A DNA stretch of 64,000 bases from Planctomycetaceae bacterium. GTDB lineage: Bacteria > Planctomycetota > Phycisphaerae > Phycisphaerales > SM1A02. The position numbers and the translations under genes are program-made. The stretch lies in the NCBI GenBank assembly GCA_947490615.1, contig CANLHK010000004.1:1-64000 (forward strand), given 5' to 3'. A model generated the notes under the pieces. It did no database searches, had not been told where the DNA came from, and saw only the letters and a list, made by a program, of their open reading frames with translations. Each line of letters starts with the position of its first letter. Within the stretch, counting starts at the first letter, position 1. Of this stretch, positions 17,052 to 26,065 are shown piece after piece.

Positions 17052-17060
17052 AGGACTCTG

Positions 17061-17066
17061 AGTCTA
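17061..17066 (-). promoter_or_regulatory. -10 hexamer nine bases before the M29 peptidase start
   Basis: TAGACT on the minus strand, nine bases before the ATG at 17051, no Shine-Dalgarno between. Its TAG is also the stop codon of the upstream HAD gene. Confidence 0.45.
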
Positions 17067-17744
17067 ATGGAGAAGACCCGCGACTGCCGCCACGGTGATC
17101 ATCTGCACCGACGGAACAATGAGGTCGGCGTCGCGTTGCCGCTCGGGCGTGTGGCCCTTCGAAGTGACGGCGATGCAGCGCATTCCTGCAGCTTTCGCGG
17201 CGGTGATTCCCGCGGGTGCGTCCTCGAAGACGACGCAGCGCGCGGGCGCGATGCCCAAGCGCGAGGCGGCGAGCAGGAAGCACTCTGGATCGGGTTTCGA
17301 TCGCGCGACATCGCGCCCCGTGACCACGGCATCAAACGGGCTTTGCAGTGCCAAGCCATCAATCGCGCGCTGCACATTGAGTGGTGGACCCGAACTTCCG
17401 ACGGCGATCTTGAATCCTGCGCCTCGCAGTGCGTGGACGAGTTCGCGCGCACCATCCATCAAAGGGAGATGGTGTCGGACGAGTGCGCGGTACGCCGCCT
17501 CCTTCTCCTCGTCGAGCGCGGCGATTTCTTCGTTCGTGAGCGCGCCTCGACCCGCGCGCAGCCAGCAAGCGCGCAGCAGATCTTCGTTGCGCCGACCAAA
17601 GTGCGCGTAGTACTCCTCGACGGTGACCTCGACGCCATGCGTCTTGCTGATACCGCGCCACGCTTCGTAGTGCGCGTCGTAGCTGTCGACGAGCGTTCCG
17701 TCGAGATCGAAGATGGCGGCAGAGTTGGTTGCGATGGTGGGCAT
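17064..17744 (-). CDS. HAD-superfamily hydrolase, beta-phosphoglucomutase-like
   Basis: The 226-residue protein has the HAD motifs: FDLDGTLVDS (nucleophile Asp13, acid Asp15), VGSSG for motif II, KPDPECFLLAA with the motif III lysine, and VVFEDAPAGITAAKAAG for motif IV. The helical cap between motifs I and II marks subclass IA (phosphoglucomutase/phosphatase type). It probably acts on a small phosphorylated sugar or similar metabolite; the substrate cannot be told from sequence. It is 24 bases downstream of ltaE. Confidence 0.88.
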   Translation of the reverse strand: MPTIATNSAAIFDLDGTLVDSYDAHYEAWRGISKTHGVEVTVEEYYAHFGRRNEDLLRACWLRAGRGALTNEEIAALDEEKEAAYRALVRHHLPLMDGARELVHALRGAGFKIAVGSSGPPLNVQRAIDGLALQSPFDAVVTGRDVARSKPDPECFLLAASRLGIAPARCVVFEDAPAGITAAKAAGMRCIAVTSKGHTPERQRDADLIVPSVQMITVAAVAGLLH

Positions 17745-17768
17745 GGCGGCGTTCGCGTCGATGGTGGA

Positions 17769-18803
17769 TCAGCGCGCAGCAGCGGCGGCGATGGCGATTG
17801 CCGCGGCGTCGATGTCCTTTGCCGAGACATCAAGATGCGTCACCATGCGCACGCGCGCAGCGCCCATGGGGATGGCGGCGACGCCGTGCGCTGCGAGTCG
17901 CGCGCAGAAGGCTTGCGCATCGCCAAGTTTGGGATCGACCGCGTAGAACACCATGTTGGTTGGAATGGTGTCGGGCGTGCCTTCCAACACCAATCCATTG
18001 GTGCGCGCGATGATCTGTGCAAGCCGACGCGCCTGCGCGTGATCGTCGGCAAGCCGTGCCACATGGTGATCGAGTGCATGGATCGCCGCGGCAGCAAGGA
18101 GACCCGACTGCCGCATGGCACCACCAAACATCTTGCGGAAACGACGGGCGCGCGCGATGAGCGCGGCCTTACCGCACAGCGCGCTTCCAACGGGCGCGCC
18201 GAGACCTTTCGAGAAGCAGATCGACACGCTGTCGACCTCTGCGGTGTACGCCGTCGGAGCAACACCGAGCGCGACGCACGCGTTCAGGAGGCGCGCGCCG
18301 TCGATGTGCACATGGAGACCGCTCTCGCGTCCCATCGTGGCGACTTCGCGAAATCGTGCGACGGGCCAGATCGTTCCACCACCCTTGTTGTGGGTGTTCT
18401 CGATCACGAGCATGCGCGAGATGGGCGCGTGTTGGTCGCGCGGCCGCATCGCCGCGCGCACTTGCGCGGCGTCGAAGAGCCCGCCAAGCCCGTCGAGTCC
18501 CGCCACCATGCAACCCGAGAGCGCGGCGGGCGCGCCGGTTTCGTAGTGAATGATGTGGCTGTCCTTGTGGGCGATGATCTCGTCGCCTGGTTCACAGACC
18601 GAACGGATCGCGAGTTGGTTGGCCATCGTTCCTGACGGAACAAAGAGTGCCGACTCCTTGCCGAGGAACGCCGCGACCTTGGCTTCGAGCGCCTGCACTG
18701 TGGGCTCGTCGCCAAGGACATCATCCCCAAGCGGCGCCGCCATCATGGCTTCCTTCATGGCAGGGGTCGGTCGCGTCACGGTGTCACTGCGGAAGTCAAT
18801 CAT
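17769..18803 (-). CDS. ltaE: Low-specificity L-threonine aldolase
   Basis: The 344-residue PLP enzyme starts with MIDFRSDTVTRPTPAM, the hallmark N-terminus of threonine aldolases. GDDVLGDEPTVQALE, FVPSGTMANQLAI, HIDGARLLNA and the PLP-lysine motif SICFSKGLGAPVGSALCG are present. It cleaves threonine or allo-threonine to glycine and acetaldehyde. Earlier in-frame starts up to 19262 were rejected because family homology begins at 18803 and they would run into the divergent gene. No Shine-Dalgarno is seen, but TACCAT lies nine bases before the ATG. Confidence 0.93.
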   Translation of the reverse strand: MIDFRSDTVTRPTPAMKEAMMAAPLGDDVLGDEPTVQALEAKVAAFLGKESALFVPSGTMANQLAIRSVCEPGDEIIAHKDSHIIHYETGAPAALSGCMVAGLDGLGGLFDAAQVRAAMRPRDQHAPISRMLVIENTHNKGGGTIWPVARFREVATMGRESGLHVHIDGARLLNACVALGVAPTAYTAEVDSVSICFSKGLGAPVGSALCGKAALIARARRFRKMFGGAMRQSGLLAAAAIHALDHHVARLADDHAQARRLAQIIARTNGLVLEGTPDTIPTNMVFYAVDPKLGDAQAFCARLAAHGVAAIPMGAARVRMVTHLDVSAKDIDAAAIAIAAAAAR

Positions 18804-18812
18804 GGGGGCGCG

Positions 18813-18818
18813 ATGGTA
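18813..18818 (-). promoter_or_regulatory. -10 hexamer nine bases before ltaE
   Basis: TACCAT on the minus strand, nine bases before the ATG at 18803. No Shine-Dalgarno is visible. A possible TTGCGT -35 has a poor 19-base spacing. Confidence 0.45.
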
Positions 18819-18908
18819 CGGCGGCGAAAGGCCAACGACGCAACCCCGCTTCTCCCTGAACCGCACTCGCCGCTGCAGCGCGTGTCCGAGAATGCCGATG
18901 TACGACCC

Positions 18909-21566
18909 GTGACTCCGCTCGTCGCCACTGTTCTGTTGAGTTCGATGTTCGCCCAAGACGCGGGCCTGACGCCGCGCCGCTTGGTGGCGCGCTTTGACTT
19001 TGAAGAGAGCGCCGAATTCAACACGGGCGTCCCTGCCAACTGGAACCGCGAGAAGCTCGGCTACGCGCAGTTTGGCTCGGTCGAGACCGCCGAAGGGGTG
19101 GGTCGATTGGCGGGAAGCAACGGTTACGCCGTGCGCTTTCAACTCGATGGTGCCTCGATGGCGTTCACGCGCGATGTGCCGCTCGTCACCGACAGCGGTG
19201 TGGTCGCGCAGGGGTCGGATCTCTTGCTGCGCGCTTGGACGCACACCGAGGGTTTGGTGCATGCTTCAGTCCGCGTGAGTGCGCGCTATCTCGATGCGCA
19301 TGGCGGCGCGATCGCTGGCGTGTACAGCTCGGAATTGGTGCGCGCGGAATCCGCCTGGCAGCTTCTCGAAGTCGTGCCGCCGCCAACGCCGCGCGAGGCT
19401 ACCGTCCTGCAGATCTGGCTTGAGGCGGTGCAACCCGACCAGCAAACGGAGCAGCCCGGCGCGCGACATGAAGTTCCTCGGAAGGACATTCGCGGCAAGG
19501 CGTACTTCGACGACATCGAGCTGTGGCAGATGCCGACGGTCAAGTTCGAGCCCGAGAGCAACGGCATCGTGCGACCTGGAACGCGCGTCAAGCTGCGGTT
19601 GCGTTGCGAAGATCCGATGACGCAGCAGCCGTCGGTTGTGGTGCGGGTGCGCGATGCGGGGGAGCATGTGCTCTTTGATCGCACGATGACGCTTCCCGCA
19701 GGACGCGATTTCACCCTGGAATTGCCCGAACTTTCCACGGGCTGGTACCAAGCCGAAGCGCTGTTTTCGCAGGGAAAAAACCAGATCGCCCGTCGTCTCG
19801 CGCGGATCGCCGTGCTGGCCGACGACCCGTTCGAGCCCGACCAACCGCCGCGATTTGGAGCGTCACTTGGGGCGCTGAGTACGCCGCTTGAGCCCGTGAC
19901 CGAACTCGCGCGCAGCGCGTTTGTCGTGCTCCCAGTGTGGACCGAAACCACCGAGTTGCGCGATCCTGCAGGAGAGATCGAGTACCTGCGGCCGCTCGTG
20001 GCCAAGTTGCTGGACTTGCGCGTCGAGCCAATGTTCCGCCTTCGCGCGGTTCCAACGCGCCTGGCCGCGGCGGAACGCATCGATCACTCGGATGCGCTTG
20101 GGCTGTTTGGTCTTGATGAAACGCGATGGCGCCCTGCACTCGAGCCTTGGCTCCTTGCCTACGGACAGCGCGTCGATCAGTGGTTCATCGGCGTGGATCC
20201 CGTCGACGCGGATCGCGTCGATCTCGCGGCGCGCATGGACTCGATTGCGCGCACCATGGGCACTGCCATCGCTGGACCCGCTGTGACGCTGCCGTGGTCG
20301 CCCGAAGAATTGGTGCCGACGACGCTCGACAAGGCGCTCGACGATGGTCGTCACACGCTTGAAATCGTGGCCGACGCAGCGTGGCGTGAGAGTGGCAGCG
20401 AGGCCTATGTAGGTTTCGCCAAGGGCGAACGCGGCATGGTGCGCATCGTGCCGCTTCCCAACGGATCAGTGACCGATCGCGACCGAGCCATTGATCTGGC
20501 GTTGCGGGCAATTGACGCGTGGCGCGCGGGTTTTGATGCGATTTCCGTCGAGGTCGGCGCGCCAGAGACTCCAGTGGTTCCTGGTCCCGCACTGGAGTTG
20601 GCCGCGTGGCGACAGATCGCCACGCGCTTGTGCGGTCGACGCTTTGCGGCAGAGATTCCTTTCTCGAACGGAGTCCGCGCGCTGCTCGCCAATGGCGCGC
20701 GCGGCCCCGCACTGGTCTTGTGGAACGAAGCAGGTGTGGAAGAGGTCGCACTTGAAGTGGACCTTGGCGCACGACCCGTGCAAGCGACGGACTTGTGGGG
20801 ACGCATGAAGACTGTGTCGCCGTCGGCGCGAGGACACGCGTTGCGCGTCGGCCGTGAGCCGCTCTTTGTTGAGGGTGTGAGCGAGGAAATGTGCCTGCTT
20901 CGCAAGGGCTTCCGTGTTGAACCTGGATTTGCCGACAGTCGCCGCGCGCCACAGGATGGCGTGTTGGTCCTCACGAATCCGTGGAACAAGCCGCTGAGCG
21001 GCACGCTCACCATCGTTGGTCCTGACGCCTTGGGCTTCACGCCGCGCACGCATCGCTTCAACATCGCTGCGGGTGGCGAAGCACGGATGCCCGTGCAATT
21101 CAGCGTTCCGCGCGTCACCGAAGCTGGTTCGATCCTGGTGCGCGCCGAGGTCGTGGGCACTGCGGAGGATCGATTCCAGGCGACGCTTGAGAGCACGATG
21201 GAGGTCGGCTATCGCAAAGCAGTGGTGACGCCGTCGTGGCGTCTCGCCCGCTCGATCAGCAGTGGGCGGATTGATCTGGTGCTCACCCTGCGCGTCACCA
21301 ATGTGAGCGATGCACCCATTGATGTCGAGGCGTTTGCGGGCGCCGAGGGCTATGCGCGCGATCGAAAGCTCATCACCGCACTTGCCTCCGGAGCCACGGC
21401 GGTTCGGTCGTTTCACTTCCCAGACGGCGCGCGCAAACTCTCGGGCCGTGACATTCGAACTGGCGTGCAGGACACTGACGCGGACATCTCACTCCTCAAG
21501 CGCGTGCCGATCCCGCCGCTCCTGCCACCGACCCAGACCGTCGCGGGTGCCGATCCGAGCCGCTAG
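18909..21566 (+). CDS. Large exported multidomain protein of unknown function
   Basis: About 885 residues from a GTG at 18909, giving a short signal peptide (TPLVATVLLSSMFAQ). An open frame reaches back to an ATG at 18813, but that lies only ten bases from the divergent ltaE start. About residues 20-210 look like a jelly-roll carbohydrate-binding-type domain (FDFEESAEFNTGVPANW opening, FDDIELWQMP closing). A beta domain follows, then an alpha/beta part with barrel-like spacing (residues ~330-610), then C-terminal Ig-like repeats (LVLTNPWNKPLSGTLTIVGP; LRVTNVSDAPIDVEAFAGAEG). The layout is reminiscent of glycoside-hydrolase-like surface proteins, but I see no catalytic motif. The start is uncertain. 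Confidence 0.7.
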   Translation: MTPLVATVLLSSMFAQDAGLTPRRLVARFDFEESAEFNTGVPANWNREKLGYAQFGSVETAEGVGRLAGSNGYAVRFQLDGASMAFTRDVPLVTDSGVVAQGSDLLLRAWTHTEGLVHASVRVSARYLDAHGGAIAGVYSSELVRAESAWQLLEVVPPPTPREATVLQIWLEAVQPDQQTEQPGARHEVPRKDIRGKAYFDDIELWQMPTVKFEPESNGIVRPGTRVKLRLRCEDPMTQQPSVVVRVRDAGEHVLFDRTMTLPAGRDFTLELPELSTGWYQAEALFSQGKNQIARRLARIAVLADDPFEPDQPPRFGASLGALSTPLEPVTELARSAFVVLPVWTETTELRDPAGEIEYLRPLVAKLLDLRVEPMFRLRAVPTRLAAAERIDHSDALGLFGLDETRWRPALEPWLLAYGQRVDQWFIGVDPVDADRVDLAARMDSIARTMGTAIAGPAVTLPWSPEELVPTTLDKALDDGRHTLEIVADAAWRESGSEAYVGFAKGERGMVRIVPLPNGSVTDRDRAIDLALRAIDAWRAGFDAISVEVGAPETPVVPGPALELAAWRQIATRLCGRRFAAEIPFSNGVRALLANGARGPALVLWNEAGVEEVALEVDLGARPVQATDLWGRMKTVSPSARGHALRVGREPLFVEGVSEEMCLLRKGFRVEPGFADSRRAPQDGVLVLTNPWNKPLSGTLTIVGPDALGFTPRTHRFNIAAGGEARMPVQFSVPRVTEAGSILVRAEVVGTAEDRFQATLESTMEVGYRKAVVTPSWRLARSISSGRIDLVLTLRVTNVSDAPIDVEAFAGAEGYARDRKLITALASGATAVRSFHFPDGARKLSGRDIRTGVQDTDADISLLKRVPIPPLLPPTQTVAGADPSR

Positions 21567-21585
21567 GTCGGACTCGAAGCAGGCG

Positions 21586-22161
21586 CTACCAGCGCACGCG
21601 GGGAATGGGCGGTTGACCGAACACTGATTCGAAGGTCAGTCGATCGATCTTCCAGGCGCCATTGGTCTGGCGAACGCGAATGATCCAACTCGAAGGCACG
21701 ACCGTCAACGAGCTTGCAGTGCTCGTCGAGCAGGAAAGTTCGACTTCTCCAGTGCGTTCGTCGAGCGTCCGCAGCACCAGTCGTGTGATGCGATTGGTCT
21801 CGATGCGGTTGCTGCGCGCGAGTGAGCTCAAGGCGCCGCGGATCGCGTCGATGCTCAGACCAGGGTTGTCGCGGCGGCCGTAGTTCAGCACGGCGTTGGG
21901 CGTGAAGAGCTCGGCCGCGCGCACCGTTTCGGCCTCCTCGGCGCAGGCCACCAGCGCCTCGACTACGGCCCGCGCTTCTTCACCAGGCGTGACGACGAAG
22001 CGACCGAGGAGTAGGGCGGAAACCCCGAGAAATGCAGCGCTGGCCGCCGCAATCGTGACCCCGCGACTTGGCGAGCCGCGCCCGCGCCAGAGGAGGAGCA
22101 GGGTGACGACGCCACAGAGGATCGCCACGGGGAGGGGGTTCTCGAAGAGCCACGACGACAT
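21586..22161 (-). CDS. Small membrane-anchored protein with NTF2-like C-terminal domain
   Basis: The 191-residue protein has two N-terminal hydrophobic segments (about residues 8-24 and 34-53) and then a globular part beginning GEEARAVVEALVACAEEAETVRAAELF, with later WIIRVRQTNGAWKIDRLTF. The helix-strand order and the closing Trp-Lys-Ile strand resemble SnoaL/NTF2-like domains. The function is unknown. The start at 22161 gives a direct hydrophobic N-terminus. It converges on the large exported protein gene with a 19-base gap. Confidence 0.7.
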   Translation of the reverse strand: MSSWLFENPLPVAILCGVVTLLLLWRGRGSPSRGVTIAAASAAFLGVSALLLGRFVVTPGEEARAVVEALVACAEEAETVRAAELFTPNAVLNYGRRDNPGLSIDAIRGALSSLARSNRIETNRITRLVLRTLDERTGEVELSCSTSTASSLTVVPSSWIIRVRQTNGAWKIDRLTFESVFGQPPIPRVRW

Positions 22162-22339
22162 GCGGGTTTCATTCTCGCAACAAATGGCGCAGGCTGGTTG
22201 AATGGGCTTTGGGATCCGACGCATTTTCTGCATGCGCTTCAAGGAGTCGGCCGATGCAGGCCGTTGCGGCGGAGCCGCGTCCAAGCAGACCGGGAGTCGG
22301 TCTCGTGCGGTCGCGATTGCGTTTCGCGGTCTTCGCACG

Positions 22340-25300
22340 ATGGCTTCGAGTTCGACCAAGCCCCCGACATCGTCCATCACACCTCCGAGTTCGGCGGTGA
22401 CGGCGACGGTGTCGATGCTCGAGCGCAACCTCACCGCTCTCGCGGCGCGCAACACTGATGTCGTCGAGGCGATCCGCGCCTTGGATCCCGCGTCCATCGG
22501 GGCGTTCGAGTGGTCCAACGCAGCCGATGGTTCCAAGATCGCTTCCTACGAAGGGCGCGCCCTTGCCTCGCGGCACGCGCCGCGGGAAGAGGCGACGAAC
22601 TTTGCCGACGCCATCGATCTGCGCGAGAAGGCGGTCATCGCGGTCCTCGGTTTTGGGCTCGGTTACCACATCGCTCGGCTTGGTGAGCGACTTGGCCGCA
22701 GCGGGCTCGTCGTCGTGCTCGAACCTGATGTCGCGTTGCTGCGCGCAGTGCTCTCACAGATCGACTGGACCGTGGCGTTTGAGCGCATGAACCTGGTGTT
22801 CTTCACGGGCGGCGAATCGTTGGGCCAATTCGCCGAGCGGTTTGCGGGTGCCGATGGTGTGCTCATTCAGGGCGTGCAAATCGTGGAGCATCCTGCGAGT
22901 CGCGCGCGCGTGGCGCCCGTGGTCAAGGAGTTCTCGCAACACCTCACAGAGACCATTCGTGCGACACGCGTGACGGCCGCGACGGCGCTCGCGCGCAGTG
23001 CGCACACGATTCGTTCCATCCTTCGCAACGCGCGGCTCTATGTCGGCGGCGAGAGTCTGGCGCCCTTGGCGGGAATTGCGAAGGACCAGCTTGGCATCGT
23101 GGTGAGCGCGGGCCCGAGTCTCCGTCGCAACCTGCATCTCTTGGCGAAGCCTGGCGTGCGCGATCACTGCGTGATCATCGCGACCCAGACGGTCTTGAAG
23201 CCGCTGCTGGCCGAGGGCATTCGGCCGCACTTTGTCGCTGCGCTCGATTGGCACCAGATCTCCAGGCGTTTCTATGAGGGACTGCGCGAGCAGGATGTCG
23301 CGGAGACCACGCTGATTCTCGATCCGCAGGCGAATCCCGTCATCGCCGAGAGTTACCCAGGACCGGTGCGGACGATTGCCGCGCCGCACCTCGACGCGTT
23401 GCTCGGGCCGCTTGCCGTCGACAAAGGTCGGCTGCCTTCGGGCGCGACGGTCGCACATCTCTGTTACCAGATCGCGCGGTATCTCGGCTGCAATCCTGTG
23501 GCGCTCATCGGTCAAGACCTGGGGTTTACCGACGGCGTCTACTACGCGCGTGGCACGGCCATCGACGAAGTGTGGGCGCCCGAGCTCAACCCATTCAACA
23601 CGATGGAGAACCTCGAGTGGACGCGCATCGTGCGTCATCGCGCGCATCTTGTGAAGCGGCGCGATGTCCACGGCAAGTCGATCTACAGCGACGCGCAGAT
23701 GGAGACCTATCTCAAGCGCTTCGAGTATTTCTTCCTGCAGGACGAGCGGCGTGGGCTCACGACGATTGACGCCACCGAGGGCGGCGTGCGCAAGGCGGGC
23801 ACCGAAGTGCGCGCGCTGGCCGAGACGCTCTCGATGCACGCGCAGACGCCGCTGGCTCCGATTCCACTCGCGCCACGGAACCTCGATGAAGCGAAACTCC
23901 TGGCCGCGGCAGAGCGGCTGCGCGTGGTCTTGGAGAATGTTCGGACCATCGGCCAGGCCTCCACGCGCACCGCAGGAGCGATCGCGCAGTTGGTGGGCGC
24001 CAACGCGAAGACGGAGCGCGACGATGTGCTGTGGCGCACCATCGAAACCGAGCGCGCCAAGGTCGGCGATCGACTCGACACGCTGCGTGTCTTGGATGAG
24101 TTCAGTCAGGTTGGTGTGCTCAAGCGCGCCAAGGCCGATCGATCCATCGAGTACGCGCGCGGCCTCTCGCCCGAAGAGAAGCAGCGACTGCAATTCGAGC
24201 GCGATCTCGCCAATGTGCGCTGGCTTCAGGAGAGTTCGACCGAGTACGCGACGGTGCTTGACGCGGCGATTCGGCGCCTTCAGGGCGAGAGCGTCGCGGA
24301 CGAGCCCGATGAAGCAGCCGTCTCTGCGGGGACCGACGGTGCGCTTGGGCGCGCGCTTGGTGAGGTGAGCGTCGCGTCGGAGGTTCGCGCAGCGTTCTTG
24401 GTTCCTGTCGATCCGTGGCGCGGAGGACTGGGCACTCCGCGCAGTCTCGCGGAGCCGTTGGCAGGAAAGACGGCGATGCAGTGGACGCTCGAGCGGCTCG
24501 CGCGCTCGCGTGAAGCGGCGGCGATCGTGCTGCTCGTGCCGGAAGGCTTCGATATCGATTCGCTCATCGATCGCTCGCGAATCTCCATGCCGATTGAGAT
24601 TCACTGGACCAAAGGCACACCGTTTGGACCTGAGCGCGAAGCGATCGCGTCGGCGCGACTGTGGAGCGACAGTTCGTGGCGCGGAGGAATCTCGGGTGCC
24701 ACGGTGTATGACGAAGTGCTCGCGCCGCGCGCGATGTACGAAGCGATGACGCGCTTTGGTGTGACCGCGGCGATCGTGGTCGGACCTGACTGGCCGCTGG
24801 TGACGGTACTTGGCGAAGATGGCTGCGATGCGCTGATTCGTCGCCATCGCACCCGACCAGATCTCTTGCGCATCGTCTTCAATCAATCGCCGCCAGGGAT
24901 GTGCGGCGTGCTCGTTGAGCGCACACTCATGGCGGAGCTCGCGCAAGGAGGTCGGCGCGCGTCGATCGGTTGGCTGCTTTCTTACGAGCCGACGCGGCCG
25001 CAGCAGGATCCGATTTCGAAGGATATCTGCGTCCAGATCGATCATGTCGTACGGCGGAGTCTCGTGCGCGCCGTGTTCGACACGCCGCGCAACATCATCC
25101 GCATGCGTCGCGCCATCGAGCCGGGACTTGGCGATCGCGGGTGTGGAGTGGCGGGCATCGAGCCCCGCGCGGCGATCGATCTCCTGGAGCGACAGCTCTT
25201 CGACACGGTTCCCTACTACACGCCGCAGCATCTCCTCGTGGAGCTCAACACGGGTCGTCAGGGCTCGGGTGCGTCAAGTCCACATCGCATGGGCTCGGTG

Positions 25301-26065
25301 CAGCGATCGATTATGACCGAGCGGCGATTCACGCGATTGGTCGAGCAGGTTGCGGAGTGCCGTGACTGTGTGATGACCTTCTGCGGCGCAGGCGATCCAT
25401 TGGCACATCCGGATGTGGCGCGTCTTGTTCGCATCGCCAAAGACGGCGGAGTGCGCGGCGTGCATCTGCGCACGGAGTTGCTCGCGGCGCCCGCGGTTCT
25501 GGAAGCAGTGGTGGAAGCGGGTGCGGATGTGTTCAGCGTCGAAATCGATGCGGACACGCCCGAGACCTATCGGCGCATGCACGGTGTGGACCGCCTTCGT
25601 GATGTGCTGGCGAACATGGACCGCGTTCTCAATGCGCGGCGAAGCTTGTCGGGTGCAAACGCGCTCGCTGGGTACGCCGTCCCGTGGATCGTCCCGCGCT
25701 TGCAGCGGCGCGTCGAGAGCTACGAGGACATCGACGCGTTCTTTGATCGCTGGCAGCACTTACTCGGTACACCCGTGATTGAAGGTGCCGCGCCGTTTGA
25801 TCCCTCGCCCGAAGCACCGCCCGATCCGCTGGCCAGTGCGCGCGCGCCCTCTCGCGCGTCCTGGCGCGAAATGCTGCGACGCATGTTGGTCCTGAGCGAC
25901 GGCGTGATTCCGCTCTCCGAACTTGATCTGCGCGGCGATCGCGCCTTCGCGCATGTCGATCGCGGTCCGCTGCTGCAACTCTGGCGCGATCTCGTCGCGC
26001 GGCGCAAGCAGATCCGCCGCGAGTTTGGCGAGTCGCATCAGGACTTGAGGACACGAATTCCATGA
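22340..26065 (+). CDS. Maf-type (DUF115) glycosyltransferase fused to an NTP-transferase-like and a degenerate radical-SAM-like domain
   Basis: About 1241 residues if started at ATG 22340; an in-frame ATG at 22202 would add 46 residues but leaves only 40 bases to the divergent gene. The first ~640 residues match motility-associated-factor/DUF115 proteins, which attach nonulosonic acids to flagellin: VLGFGLGYHIARLGE, VLEPDVALLRAVL, GIVVSAGPSLRRNLHLL, ALIGQDLGFTDGVYYARGT. Residues ~680-950 resemble a nucleotidyltransferase fold (LAEPLAGKTAMQWTLERLA) without its usual glycine motif. From ~965 the order VELNTG, FCGAGDPLAHPDVARLVRIA, SVEIDADTPETYRRMHG follows a radical-SAM barrel, but the CxxxCxxC site is replaced by NTGRQGSGASSPH. 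neuA follows with an ATGA overlap, which ties this protein to nonulosonic acid transfer. Confidence 0.85.
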   Translation: MASSSTKPPTSSITPPSSAVTATVSMLERNLTALAARNTDVVEAIRALDPASIGAFEWSNAADGSKIASYEGRALASRHAPREEATNFADAIDLREKAVIAVLGFGLGYHIARLGERLGRSGLVVVLEPDVALLRAVLSQIDWTVAFERMNLVFFTGGESLGQFAERFAGADGVLIQGVQIVEHPASRARVAPVVKEFSQHLTETIRATRVTAATALARSAHTIRSILRNARLYVGGESLAPLAGIAKDQLGIVVSAGPSLRRNLHLLAKPGVRDHCVIIATQTVLKPLLAEGIRPHFVAALDWHQISRRFYEGLREQDVAETTLILDPQANPVIAESYPGPVRTIAAPHLDALLGPLAVDKGRLPSGATVAHLCYQIARYLGCNPVALIGQDLGFTDGVYYARGTAIDEVWAPELNPFNTMENLEWTRIVRHRAHLVKRRDVHGKSIYSDAQMETYLKRFEYFFLQDERRGLTTIDATEGGVRKAGTEVRALAETLSMHAQTPLAPIPLAPRNLDEAKLLAAAERLRVVLENVRTIGQASTRTAGAIAQLVGANAKTERDDVLWRTIETERAKVGDRLDTLRVLDEFSQVGVLKRAKADRSIEYARGLSPEEKQRLQFERDLANVRWLQESSTEYATVLDAAIRRLQGESVADEPDEAAVSAGTDGALGRALGEVSVASEVRAAFLVPVDPWRGGLGTPRSLAEPLAGKTAMQWTLERLARSREAAAIVLLVPEGFDIDSLIDRSRISMPIEIHWTKGTPFGPEREAIASARLWSDSSWRGGISGATVYDEVLAPRAMYEAMTRFGVTAAIVVGPDWPLVTVLGEDGCDALIRRHRTRPDLLRIVFNQSPPGMCGVLVERTLMAELAQGGRRASIGWLLSYEPTRPQQDPISKDICVQIDHVVRRSLVRAVFDTPRNIIRMRRAIEPGLGDRGCGVAGIEPRAAIDLLERQLFDTVPYYTPQHLLVELNTGRQGSGASSPHRMGSVQRSIMTERRFTRLVEQVAECRDCVMTFCGAGDPLAHPDVARLVRIAKDGGVRGVHLRTELLAAPAVLEAVVEAGADVFSVEIDADTPETYRRMHGVDRLRDVLANMDRVLNARRSLSGANALAGYAVPWIVPRLQRRVESYEDIDAFFDRWQHLLGTPVIEGAAPFDPSPEAPPDPLASARAPSRASWREMLRRMLVLSDGVIPLSELDLRGDRAFAHVDRGPLLQLWRDLVARRKQIRREFGESHQDLRTRIP

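Noticed and set aside
16047-18635. 862-codon open frame on the plus strand, antisense to the M29 peptidase, HAD and ltaE genes
   Set aside because: The minus-strand genes have clear family motifs throughout. The long frame is a by-product of high GC at third positions and has no recognisable domain or ribosome site.
18813-18908. ATG at 18813 as start of the large exported protein
   Set aside because: It leaves only nine bases to the divergent ltaE start, overlaps the ltaE -10, and the added residues are not signal-like. The GTG at 18909 gives a signal peptide, though without a clear ribosome site.
22754-25231. 825-codon open frame on the minus strand, antisense to the Maf fusion
   Set aside because: It is rich in Arg, His and Gln with no domain resemblance, and the plus-strand product has DUF115 motifs across the same bases.
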